DNA of 5,834 bases from Ruminococcus sp. (GTDB lineage Bacteria > Bacillota > Clostridia > Oscillospirales > Acutalibacteraceae): NCBI GenBank assembly GCA_017502425.1, contig JAFVVB010000164.1:1-5834 (forward strand), read 5' to 3'. The notes under the pieces are model-generated. The model ran no database searches and was not told the DNA's origin. It worked only from the letters and a program-made list of their open reading frames with translations. Of the stretch, positions 1 to 5,742 are shown one piece after another. Every line of letters begins with the position of its first letter. Positions within the stretch are counted from its first letter, which is position 1. The position numbers were made by a program, and so were the translations under genes.

Positions 1-1
1 C

Positions 2-415
2 GGCGCTTTCGTGGAGATCGAAGGCGGAAATCGAGGTATGGTACATATCTCCGAAATATCACACTCATATGTTGAGGATATTTCCAAAATTTTATCAGTA
101 GGACAGGCAGTAGAGTGTAAAATTATTTCTATCGCAGATGATGGTAAGCTTGCTTTATCTATTAAGCAGACTCAGAACCCTACCGATAAACCTCAGAAAA
201 AGAAAGAGTTTACTAAAAGACCACCTAGAAAATACACCCCGGCTCCTAAAGTAACTACTCCACCTGATTTTGAGTGGAGCAGTTCGAACAGCGGTGGTTC
301 TTTTGAAGATATGATGTCTAAATTCAAGAAAACCAGCGAAGACAAAATGTCTGATCTTAAACGAGGCGAAAGCCGCGGTTACAGCCGTAGAGGCAATGGC
401 AGCGGTCGAAAATAA
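2..415 (+). CDS. S1 RNA-binding domain protein, YabR/GSP13-like (5' end missing)
   Basis: Three complete codons (Gly-Ala-Phe) precede the GTG at 11 in frame, so the reading frame runs in from the left edge and the GTG is not the true start. The visible start, GAFVEIEGG followed by RGMVHISEIS, is the middle of an S1 OB-fold, and roughly 15-20 N-terminal residues are probably missing. The fold continues through VGQAVECKIISI and DDGKLALSIKQ to about visible residue 55. The rest is a Lys/Arg/Pro/Gly/Ser-rich low-complexity tail ending in SRRGNGSGRK, as expected of a disordered RNA-binding extension. Single-S1-domain proteins of this class (B. subtilis YabR and YugI/GSP13) associate with RNA or ribosomes in the cytoplasm; a precise role is not established here. 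The hpf gene follows after 30 bases with no terminator, so the two are probably co-transcribed and share a ribosome theme. The domain call is firm; the specific orthology is inference. Confidence 0.85.
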   Translation, partial: GAFVEIEGGNRGMVHISEISHSYVEDISKILSVGQAVECKIISIADDGKLALSIKQTQNPTDKPQKKKEFTKRPPRKYTPAPKVTTPPDFEWSSSNSGGSFEDMMSKFKKTSEDKMSDLKRGESRGYSRRGNGSGRK

Positions 416-445
416 ATTTAATACGAATGCAAAGGAGGCATTACT

Positions 446-979
446 ATGAAGATTACCTATACCGCTAGAAAGGTTAATCTGAGAGATAATTTCAAGGAGC
501 GTGTCGAGAAAAAGCTCAAGAAATTCGAGAAGATTTTCTCTGAGGATGCTACTGTAAATGTTGTTGTTACTGTCAACAAGAACAACCAGACCGTCGAGAT
601 TACTATCAAAGACAATTCGATGGTTTACAGAGTTGAGAAAACCCAGCTTGAAATGAATGATGCCGTAGATAAATGCGTAGATGTTCTCGGTAGACAGCTG
701 AGAAAGAATAAGGCTAAGCTTGAGAAAAAACTCAAGTCAGGTTCTATCGATGATTTGTTTGAAGTTCCTGCTGAAGAGATCGCTGAAGAAGAGTTTGAAG
801 TGGTTCGTACTAAGCAGGTGCCGATTAAACCAATTACAGTTGATGAAGCTATACTTCAAATGAATTTAGTTGGTCATAAGTTCTATATGTTCACTAATGT
901 TGACACTAATCAGGTGAATGTTGTGTACTGTCGCGATGATGGTGCGTATGGATTGCTTGAGCCTACTTTTGATGATTAA
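446..979 (+). CDS. hpf: Long-form ribosome hibernation-promoting factor (HPF/RaiA family)
   Basis: The predicted protein has 177 residues, close to the roughly 185-190 usual for long HPF of Firmicutes. Residues 1-98 form the HPF/YfiA (sigma-54 modulation) domain that sits in the 30S decoding/mRNA channel. It starts MKITYTARKV and includes the helix MNDAVDKCVDVLGRQLRKNKAKL (about 70-92), rich in basic residues. Residues 100-118 are an acidic linker (DDLFEVPAEEIAEEEFE). Residues 119-177 are the C-terminal dimerisation domain, with the recognisable VRTKQVPIKPITVDEAILQMNL and NVVYCRDDGAYGLLEP. In the family this domain pairs two ribosomes into inactive 100S dimers in stationary phase or stress. 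The start is fixed by AAAGGAGG at 431-438, seven bases before the ATG at 446. No convincing promoter is seen in the 30 bases after the S1 gene, so an operon is likely. A hairpin at 1001-1020 follows the stop. Confidence 0.96.
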   Translation: MKITYTARKVNLRDNFKERVEKKLKKFEKIFSEDATVNVVVTVNKNNQTVEITIKDNSMVYRVEKTQLEMNDAVDKCVDVLGRQLRKNKAKLEKKLKSGSIDDLFEVPAEEIAEEEFEVVRTKQVPIKPITVDEAILQMNLVGHKFYMFTNVDTNQVNVVYCRDDGAYGLLEPTFDD

Positions 980-1000
980 TTCTATATTAGAATAATAAAA

Positions 1001-1027
1001 GGCGGAAGATTTCTTCCGCCTTTATTT
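1001..1027 (+). terminator. Hairpin after hpf: intrinsic terminator or attenuator
   Basis: GGCGGAAGA (1001-1009) pairs perfectly with TCTTCCGCC (1012-1020); the innermost pair would open to leave a four-base loop. The stem can extend by AAA (998-1000) with TTT (1021-1023). The tail is TTTATTTA, so the U-tract is interrupted and termination may be incomplete. The position 21 bases after the hpf stop fits an hpf terminator. The next ribosome binding site begins at 1031, only ten bases beyond the stem. Confidence 0.75.
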
Positions 1028-1030
1028 ATG

Positions 1031-1035
1031 AGGAG
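1031..1035 (+). promoter_or_regulatory. Ribosome binding site deciding the methyltransferase start
   Basis: AGGAG at 1031-1035 lies three bases before the ATG at 1039 and six bases before the second, in-frame ATG at 1042. The latter spacing is more typical, so 1042 is preferred. The difference is a single N-terminal Met. Confidence 0.6.
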
Positions 1036-1041
1036 AATATG

Positions 1042-2151
1042 ATGACTTTTTGTGCTACGTGTCTTTTAGGACTCGAGGGATTGGTTGCTAATGAATTAAG
1101 ACGCCATGATATAGAAAACGTTCGAGCAGAAAATGGTCGTGTGCTGTTTGATGGTGATTTTTCTGCGTGTGCCAGAGCCAATATTTGTTCACGATATGCT
1201 GAGCGTATTCATATATTGGTTACTGAGTTTAATGCTAAAAGTTTTGAGGATTTGTTTTTGGGTGTCAATAAAATAGATTGGTCACGATATATTGATGTTG
1301 ATGAGGCTTTTCCTGTTAAGGGTAGCTCTATTAACTCTAAACTCAATTCTATTCCTGCGTGCCAGAAGATTATTAAAAAGGCTATCGTAGAGAATCTAAA
1401 GAAAAAATATAGTACTGATTGGTTTGAAGAAACAGGAGCTGTGCATCAGATACAGTTTCTTATTATCAAAGATAAAGTTAGCATTATGATTGACACTTCT
1501 GGTGCTGGACTTCATAAGCGCGGATACAGAGAAAATGCTAACGCTGCTCCTATCAGAGAAACACTTGCGGCTGCGATGGTCGATTTAGCCCATGTTCGTA
1601 AAAATCATATAGTGTGCGACCCTATGTGTGGCAGTGGTACGGTTGTTATTGAGGCAGCTATGAAAGCTCTTAACATTATGCCGGGTGTCAACAGAGAATT
1701 TGCTATGGAAAAATGGCGCCAAAGTGATTCTGAAATCTGGGCACAGGAACGTGCACGTGCTAAATCACTTGAGAATACTGATTGCACTTTTAAAGCTTAT
1801 GGTTACGATATAGATGTTGATGCGTTGACTATTGCTAAAGAAAACGCCGAGAAAGCGGGAGTTTCAGACCGCATTACGTTTGAAATCAGAGATGTTAATG
1901 ATTTTAATATGGACGAAGAGTATTTGTGTGTTGTTACTAATCCACCATATGGTGAGAGATTACTCGACGTAAAGGAAGCTGAACGACTATATAAGATTAT
2001 GGGTAAGCGTTTTGTAAAACGTGAGCATTACAGCTATACCATAATCAGTCCGGATGATGATTTTGAGAAGTGTTTCGGTAGAGTAGCTGATAAACGCAGA
2101 AAGCTCTACAACGGTATGCTTAAATGTAATGTATATATGTACTATAAATAA
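1042..2151 (+). CDS. THUMP-domain class I SAM-dependent rRNA guanine-N2 methyltransferase, YpsC/RlmL(N-terminal)-like
   Basis: The protein has 369 residues from the ATG at 1042 (370 from 1039), near the length of B. subtilis YpsC. An N-terminal ferredoxin-like segment (TCLLGLEGLVANELRR) leads into a THUMP RNA-binding domain, about residues 60-155, ending in the family signature GAGLHKRGYR (154-163). The Rossmann methyltransferase domain follows. Motif I is DPMCGSGTVVIEAA (from residue 193), an acidic motif lies at GYDIDVDAL (from 254), and the catalytic motif IV is NPPYGERL (300-307), the N-P-P-Y form used for exocyclic amine methylation. Family members make m2G in 23S rRNA (G2445 in E. coli numbering for RlmL). 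The RlmK half of the E. coli fusion is absent, as is normal in Firmicutes. The substrate position is inferred from the family. There is no space for a promoter after the upstream hairpin, so expression may depend on read-through or on a start inside the hairpin. No terminator is seen after the stop. Confidence 0.93.
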   Translation: MTFCATCLLGLEGLVANELRRHDIENVRAENGRVLFDGDFSACARANICSRYAERIHILVTEFNAKSFEDLFLGVNKIDWSRYIDVDEAFPVKGSSINSKLNSIPACQKIIKKAIVENLKKKYSTDWFEETGAVHQIQFLIIKDKVSIMIDTSGAGLHKRGYRENANAAPIRETLAAAMVDLAHVRKNHIVCDPMCGSGTVVIEAAMKALNIMPGVNREFAMEKWRQSDSEIWAQERARAKSLENTDCTFKAYGYDIDVDALTIAKENAEKAGVSDRITFEIRDVNDFNMDEEYLCVVTNPPYGERLLDVKEAERLYKIMGKRFVKREHYSYTIISPDDDFEKCFGRVADKRRKLYNGMLKCNVYMYYK

Positions 2152-2177
2152 TCTGCTAGTGCTATTATATTTACACA

Positions 2178-2206
2178 TTGCAAACATTTACATATTATAG
2201 TATAAT
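2178..2206 (+). promoter_or_regulatory. Sigma-A-type promoter for the cysteine synthase-family gene
   Basis: A -35 element TTGCAA (2178-2183) and a perfect -10 TATAAT (2201-2206) are separated by exactly 17 bases. The expected transcription start is near 2212-2214, giving a leader of about 27 bases, too short for a riboswitch or T-box. The position between the methyltransferase stop and the next gene makes it the evident promoter of that gene. Confidence 0.75.
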
Positions 2207-2220
2207 ACAACTTATGTTGT
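2207..2220. repeat. Operator-like palindrome ACAAC-N4-GTTGT at the predicted transcription start
   Basis: ACAAC (2207-2211) and GTTGT (2216-2220) are perfect inverted copies around TTAT. They sit immediately downstream of the -10 box, across the predicted +1. This is a common operator location, but arms this short can arise by chance in AT-rich DNA. No regulator is assigned. Confidence 0.25.
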
Positions 2221-2239
2221 TTTAGATAAGGAAGATTTT

Positions 2240-3166
2240 ATGGTTTGTAATAACATTTTAGAAGCTATGGGTAATACACCTATTATCAGGCTTCAGCATA
2301 TGACGGGAGAAAATGACGCTGATATCCTTGTTAAGTTCGAGGGACTTAATGTCGGTGGATCTATCAAAACCCGTACAGCTTATAATATGATAAAAGATGC
2401 CAAAGACAGAGGTCTTATTAATGAGAACACAATTATCGTTGAGCCTACTTCAGGTAATCAGGGTATAGGACTTGCGCTTGTTGGTGCTGTTTTAGGTTTA
2501 CAGGTCAAAATTATTATGCCTGACTCTGTCAGCGAAGAACGTCGCATGCTCGTAGAACACTACGGTGCGGAAGTTATTTTAGTCCACGATGCAGGAAATA
2601 TAGGCGATTGTATTGAAGAGTGTCTTAATATAGCTCTTACTATGAAAGCTGAAAACCCTAACGTATTTGTGCCACAGCAGTTTGAAAACCCTGCGAACCC
2701 TGAAATTCAGCGAAAAGGTACAGGTAAAGAGATTTTAGAGCAGGTTGATGCTCCTATTCACGGATTTTGCTCAGGAATTGGTACAGGTGGTACTATCACA
2801 GGTATCGGTGAAACTCTCAAAAAGGCTAATCCTGATATGATGATATGGGCGGTTGAGCCTGAGAATGCTGCTATTCTGTCTGGCGGTTCTATTGGTACTC
2901 ATGTTCAGATGGGTATTGGCGATGGACTTATTCCGGATATATTGAACACCGAGATTTATGATGACCTTTGCATTATCAAAGATGAGGAAGCTCTTCAGGC
3001 TTCTAAGGATTTAGCCTCCAAGGAAGGTATAATGTGCGGTATCAGTAGCGGTACTAACGTGGCTGCCGCAATGCGTATGGCTAAACTTTTAGGTAAAGGC
3101 AAAACTGTCGTTACTGTTTTACCTGATACTGCTGAAAGATATTTCTCAACACCACTTTTTGAATAA
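2240..3166 (+). CDS. PLP-dependent cysteine synthase-family protein (CysK/CBS-like, fold type II)
   Basis: The 308-residue length matches single-domain O-acetylserine sulfhydrylases, which make cysteine from O-acetylserine and sulfide in the cytoplasm. The start opens with the family N-terminus LEAMGNTPIIRL. K43 in GGSIKTR is the expected Schiff-base lysine. The substrate carboxylate loop is TSGNQG (70-75). PQQFENPANPEIQRKGTGKEI (from 145) matches the CysK core around its active-site Gln. The PLP phosphate loop is GTGGT (181-185), and the Ser facing the pyridine nitrogen lies in GISSGT (267-272). Two details differ from textbook CysK: SIKTR instead of SVKDR, and Gln at position 74 where CysK has Thr. 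The true substrate may therefore be O-acetylserine, a related beta-substituted serine, or homocysteine plus serine. AGGAAG (2229-2234) gives five-base spacing to the ATG. The gene appears to be monocistronic, between its own promoter and a strong terminator. The family is certain; the exact reaction is not, so no symbol is given. Confidence 0.9.
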   Translation: MVCNNILEAMGNTPIIRLQHMTGENDADILVKFEGLNVGGSIKTRTAYNMIKDAKDRGLINENTIIVEPTSGNQGIGLALVGAVLGLQVKIIMPDSVSEERRMLVEHYGAEVILVHDAGNIGDCIEECLNIALTMKAENPNVFVPQQFENPANPEIQRKGTGKEILEQVDAPIHGFCSGIGTGGTITGIGETLKKANPDMMIWAVEPENAAILSGGSIGTHVQMGIGDGLIPDILNTEIYDDLCIIKDEEALQASKDLASKEGIMCGISSGTNVAAAMRMAKLLGKGKTVVTVLPDTAERYFSTPLFE

Positions 3167-3188
3167 ATAAATCAGTATTTTTATATAC

Positions 3189-3227
3189 AGACAACGGCTA
3201 CTAGATAGTAGCCGTTGTCTTCTTTTA
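3189..3227 (+). terminator. Strong intrinsic terminator after the cysteine synthase-family gene
   Basis: A perfect 14-bp stem pairs AGACAACGGCTACT (3189-3202) with 3207-3220 around the loop AGAT, and is followed by TCTTTTAT. It begins 22 bases after the plus-strand stop and lies between two convergent genes. Read on the minus strand the stem is followed by GTATATAAAAA, which is not a U-tract, so it is optimised for the plus-strand gene and only possibly shared. Confidence 0.92.
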
Positions 3228-3233
3228 TACTAT

Positions 3234-3641
3234 TCAGTTATCGTTTGTTAAGTTGCCTAGTACTAAACACGATATTGTTGTGATTATCAAAGAAAGAGAT
3301 AGTAGTAATAGTCCGACTAATACTGCCCCCAAAGCGCTTGTAGCAGGGAATGTGATGCCCAGTAATATAACTGAAATAAGAATTGCTCCCATTATTCCGG
3401 CGATGAATGCTGAAATTATTGATTTTGAGCATCTTGGTGTATCATATCGCCTGAGCGATGAAATGATATATGCAGTTAAAAGATATACAACTGCTATTCC
3501 GAAAACTACCCACAAAAATGCAGGGGTTACTGTAATTATTCCAGTAATTGTCAGTACTGCGCTTACTATTCCTATTACAACACTAGAGGCAATAGCGATT
3601 ATTAAACATTCGTTTCTGTTATTACAGTTTTGTCTATCCAT
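3234..3641 (-). CDS. Unknown small four-helix membrane protein
   Basis: I do not recognise a named family. The 135-residue product has a short hydrophilic N-terminus, MDRQNCNNRNEC, with two Cys and many Asn. Four hydrophobic segments follow at about 13-36, 41-62, 74-97 and 102-128. A basic loop, SLRRYDTPRCSK (62-73), joins the second and third helices, and the tail is short (NLTNDN). The positive-inside rule puts both termini and this loop in the cytoplasm. The two helical hairpins look related: GIVSAVL...ITVTPA and GIMGAIL...ITFPA align at a spacing of about 58 residues, which suggests internal duplication. Reality of the gene is supported by a near-perfect GGAGGTG ribosome binding site at 3656-3650, eight bases before the ATG, and by a convergent arrangement with the cysteine synthase-family gene. 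I recall small clostridial membrane proteins with a similar Asn/Cys-rich start of unknown function, but cannot verify a match. A plus-strand frame over the same DNA lacks a good start. Confidence 0.75.
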   Translation of the reverse strand: MDRQNCNNRNECLIIAIASSVVIGIVSAVLTITGIITVTPAFLWVVFGIAVVYLLTAYIISSLRRYDTPRCSKSIISAFIAGIMGAILISVILLGITFPATSALGAVLVGLLLLSLSLIITTISCLVLGNLTNDN

Positions 3642-3649
3642 TTGTTTTT

Positions 3650-3656
3650 CACCTCC
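3650..3656 (-). promoter_or_regulatory. Strong ribosome binding site of the small membrane protein gene
   Basis: The minus strand reads GGAGGTG here, followed by eight A-rich bases and the ATG (complement of 3639-3641). It fixes both the start and the coding strand, because overlapping frames on either strand lack such a site. Confidence 0.8.
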
Positions 3657-3720
3657 GATATATATTATGTTGAAGGTGAAAATCTGTTGACTGATTTTGT
3701 GTACAAGTAGTTAGGTTTAA

Positions 3721-3740
3721 ATGTTAAATTTACTTAACAT
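3721..3740. repeat. Inverted repeat ATGTTAA-N6-TTAACAT between divergent genes
   Basis: Seven-base perfect arms (3721-3727 and 3734-3740) flank ATTTAC. It lies 80 bases upstream of the minus-strand ATG and about 75 bases upstream of the best plus-strand -10 box. The arms are too AT-rich and lack the tail expected of a terminator, so a protein-binding site is the better reading. The same TTAACA core recurs at 3765-3770. Confidence 0.4.
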
Positions 3741-3753
3741 TAGTTTGGTTTGC

Positions 3754-3781
3754 TTTACCTGAATTTAACAAAAGACTTACG
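3754..3781 (+). promoter_or_regulatory. Candidate Pho-box-like direct repeats upstream of the Na/Pi cotransporter gene
   Basis: TTTACC (3754-3759), TTAACA (3765-3770) and CTTACG (3776-3781) recur with an exact 11-base period. The Gram-positive PhoP box is built of TT(A/C/T)A(C/T)A hexamers at about 11-base spacing. The matches are 5/6, 6/6 and 4/6. The downstream -10 box has a poor -35, as activator-dependent promoters often do. The last repeat ends about 33 bases before the -10, further upstream than in well-studied Pho promoters. This is a hypothesis from spacing and gene context only. Confidence 0.27.
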
Positions 3782-3790
3782 CTTTTCTGC

Positions 3791-3819
3791 TTTATGAAAG
3801 GAAATAATAACAGTATAAT
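3791..3819 (+). promoter_or_regulatory. Candidate promoter P1 of the Na/Pi cotransporter gene
   Basis: A perfect TATAAT (3814-3819) lies 17 bases after TTTATG (3791-3796), which matches the -35 consensus poorly. The predicted start is near 3826, giving a leader of about 109 bases. The weak -35 would fit activator control from the repeats just upstream. Confidence 0.45.
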
Positions 3820-3882
3820 TTAAGCGTTGTTTTATGACATCTTTTGATAACTTTCAGGATTATTGTATTGTTTGCGGTTAGC

Positions 3883-3910
3883 TTGATATAAGTGATTCTG
3901 AGAATATAAG
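3883..3910 (+). promoter_or_regulatory. Candidate promoter P2 of the Na/Pi cotransporter gene
   Basis: TTGATA (3883-3888) and TATAAG (3905-3910) are separated by 16 bases. The predicted start is near 3917, just ahead of the ribosome binding site AGGAG (3921-3925). It could serve as a basal promoter alongside P1. Confidence 0.4.
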
Positions 3911-3934
3911 TATAAAATAAAGGAGAAGTAGAAT

Positions 3935-5698
3935 ATGTTGACTTCTGAACAGATTATGCAACTGATAGAAAGTCTTATCTGGTTGCTCGCTGGTGTAGGC
4001 GTGTTTATCGTAGGTATGAATTTTATGGGTGATGCTCTTGAAAGAAGTGCTAGCTCAGGTATGAAAAGATTACTTGAGAAGATTAGTAACAATCGCTTTT
4101 CAGGTGTAGGTATCGGTGCAGGTGTAACAGCGATTATCCAGAGCTCATCTGCTACTTCGGTTATGGTTATCGGTCTTGTAAATGCAGGTGTTATGACACT
4201 AATGCAAGCAACACCTATAATCATGGGTGCTAATATCGGTACTACTATAACAGGTGTACTGGTTGCTCTTAAAAACGATTATTTTAACATGCTGATGTAT
4301 GCACTTGCTTTTGCGGGCGTAATGATGGGATTTGCAAAAAAGGAGAAGGTGAAAATCGCAGGTTGTCTATGCAGTGGTCTTGGCCTTATTTTCGTAGGAC
4401 TTAATATCATGAGCAGCGAGGCGGCGTTTGGTAATCCGCTCGTTGAAGATATGTTCACTGAGATTTTTAAAAGGATTAATTTTCCACTTCTTTTTATCTT
4501 TGTTGGTGCTGTTTTTACAGCTCTTATTCAGAGTTCTTCCGCAGCAACCGGTGTTGTTATCACGATGGTTGGCACAGGTGTTCTTCCTTTAGAACTTGCG
4601 TTGTTTATTATTCTTGGTGCTAATATCGGTACATGTGTTACAGCGCTTCTTGCGTCTGTTGGTGCTAACGCTAACTCAAAGAGGGTCGCACTCATTCACT
4701 TTACTTTCAATCTTATCGGTACTGCATTTTTCACTGCTATTATATGGCTGTTTACTGATCCGGTGGTTAATTTCCTTGTGTCAGTTTTTCCAGGAGAAGA
4801 CCCGATGTCTTTGCAGATGCGAGTATCGTTATTCCATGTTATATTCAATGTGACAACAACAGCTATTTTACTTCCATTTGTTAAGCAGCTTGTCAATTAT
4901 TCTTGTGCTGTTATTAAAGATAAAGAAGATGAAGACTTTGATTCTATTTTTATCGACGAACGCTTACTTTCAACTCCATCAATTGCTTTAGAAAGTTGCA
5001 GAAATCTTGCACTTGAAATGGCTAAGTGTACTTCTCAGTCACTTGTAGATGGTATAATGGCACTCGAAAACTATGATAGTGACCTAGCGATGAAAGTACG
5101 AGAAGCTGAGAGTAAAACCGACCACTACGAAGATGTGTTAGGTTCTTTCCTTGTAAAACTCAGTAGTTCTAGTATCAGTGCTGAAGATAGCTCTGAGGCT
5201 GCAATGCTGTTAAAAGTAATAGGTGACTTTGAACGTATTTCTGATCACGCATGTAATGTTATGGAGTCGGGTGAAGAACTCAACAGCAAAGGACTTTCTT
5301 TTACTGATGAAGCACTCAAAGAGCTTGAGAATCTCACTTCTGCCGTAACTGAAATTATGGCGCTTTCATTTAAATCTTTCGAAGAAAATAATATGAATCT
5401 AGCTGTTAAAGTTGAGTGTCTTGAAGAGGTTATAGATAACCTTAAAGAGAAAATGCGTTCTAATCATACAGCACGACTTCAGAAAGGTGTATGCAATCTC
5501 GAAATTGGTTTTGTATGGTCAGATTTACTCACTAACCTTGAGCGTATTTCCGATCATTGCTCAAATATCGCAGGAAGCGTAGTTGACTACAATCATCATG
5601 ACCTTAATACTCATGAATCACTTCGTGCTATTAGAAGAAGTGGAGAGGCTTTCGATAATCTTTATAATGAGTATAACCAAAAATATCAGATGGCGTAA
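3935..5698 (+). CDS. Na/Pi cotransporter family protein with C-terminal PhoU-like domain
   Basis: The 587-residue protein combines a membrane transporter (about 1-325) and a cytoplasmic PhoU-like helical domain (about 345-587), as in YjbB-type NptA/PNaS proteins. The transport half shows the family's inverted duplication. QSSSAT (69-74) with GANIGTT (98-104) is mirrored by QSSSA (199-203) with GANIGTC (228-234); the QSSS motifs line the Na+ and phosphate path in this family. Two later helices carry related HFTFN and HVIFN motifs. The PhoU-like half repeats an ERISDH motif (433-438 and 536-541), each supplying the E-x-x-x-D pattern that binds metal in PhoU proteins. The role is sodium-coupled phosphate movement; direction (uptake or export, as suggested for E. 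coli YjbB) cannot be read from sequence. AAAGGAGAAG (3919-3928) precedes the ATG. The gene stands alone between a divergent membrane gene and a bidirectional terminator. Some homologues are annotated only as Na/Pi family, so phosphate as substrate is likely but not proven. Confidence 0.93.
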   Translation: MLTSEQIMQLIESLIWLLAGVGVFIVGMNFMGDALERSASSGMKRLLEKISNNRFSGVGIGAGVTAIIQSSSATSVMVIGLVNAGVMTLMQATPIIMGANIGTTITGVLVALKNDYFNMLMYALAFAGVMMGFAKKEKVKIAGCLCSGLGLIFVGLNIMSSEAAFGNPLVEDMFTEIFKRINFPLLFIFVGAVFTALIQSSSAATGVVITMVGTGVLPLELALFIILGANIGTCVTALLASVGANANSKRVALIHFTFNLIGTAFFTAIIWLFTDPVVNFLVSVFPGEDPMSLQMRVSLFHVIFNVTTTAILLPFVKQLVNYSCAVIKDKEDEDFDSIFIDERLLSTPSIALESCRNLALEMAKCTSQSLVDGIMALENYDSDLAMKVREAESKTDHYEDVLGSFLVKLSSSSISAEDSSEAAMLLKVIGDFERISDHACNVMESGEELNSKGLSFTDEALKELENLTSAVTEIMALSFKSFEENNMNLAVKVECLEEVIDNLKEKMRSNHTARLQKGVCNLEIGFVWSDLLTNLERISDHCSNIAGSVVDYNHHDLNTHESLRAIRRSGEAFDNLYNEYNQKYQMA

Positions 5699-5710
5699 GC
5701 AATAAAGAAA

Positions 5711-5742
5711 AAGGGCTCTACCAAAAAAGTAGAGCTCTTTTT
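5711..5742. terminator. Bidirectional intrinsic terminator between convergent genes
   Basis: GGGCTCTAC (5713-5721) pairs with GTAGAGCTC (5729-5737) with one G-U pair, around the loop CAAAAAA. Flanking A and T runs (5707-5712 and 5738-5742) extend the stem. On the plus strand it ends in TTTTTATCTTTT; on the minus strand the stem is followed by CTTTTTCTTTATT. Both readings therefore have a U-tract, fitting the transporter gene on the left and the minus-strand gene on the right. Confidence 0.92.

Noticed and set aside
11..13. GTG at position 11 as the start of the S1-domain gene
   Set aside because: The three codons before it encode Gly-Ala-Phe, which belong to the conserved S1 fold (GAFVE), and there is no ribosome binding site, so the true start lies left of the window.
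1605..1787. Minus-strand open frame inside the methyltransferase gene
   Set aside because: It covers the SAM-binding region of a clearly coding plus-strand gene, has no ribosome binding site, and is not protein-like.
2152..2239. Possible riboswitch or T-box leader for the cysteine synthase-family gene
   Set aside because: The predicted leader is only about 27 bases and holds no T-box sequence, S-box-like structure or terminator/antiterminator pair.
3661..3686. Sigma-K-like promoter on the minus strand (AC, 16 bases, CATAATATA) upstream of the small membrane protein gene
   Set aside because: The motif fits the sporulation sigma-K consensus, but the implied start would fall at about 3655, within or next to the ribosome binding site, leaving almost no leader. 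Such a short AT-rich pattern is also easily met by chance.
3253..3690. 145-codon plus-strand open frame over the small membrane protein gene
   Set aside because: It starts at TTG with no ribosome binding site. The opposite strand has a strong GGAGGTG site, an ATG start and a coherent four-helix membrane protein, so this frame is a shadow.
3832..4224. 130-codon minus-strand frame overlapping the start of the Na/Pi cotransporter gene
   Set aside because: It lies antisense to highly conserved transporter motifs (QSSSAT, GANIGTT), runs through the probable promoter region, and has no family resemblance.
4596..4896. Plus- and minus-strand short frames inside the Na/Pi cotransporter gene
   Set aside because: Both lie inside the membrane half of the transporter in other frames, with low-complexity translations typical of shadows.
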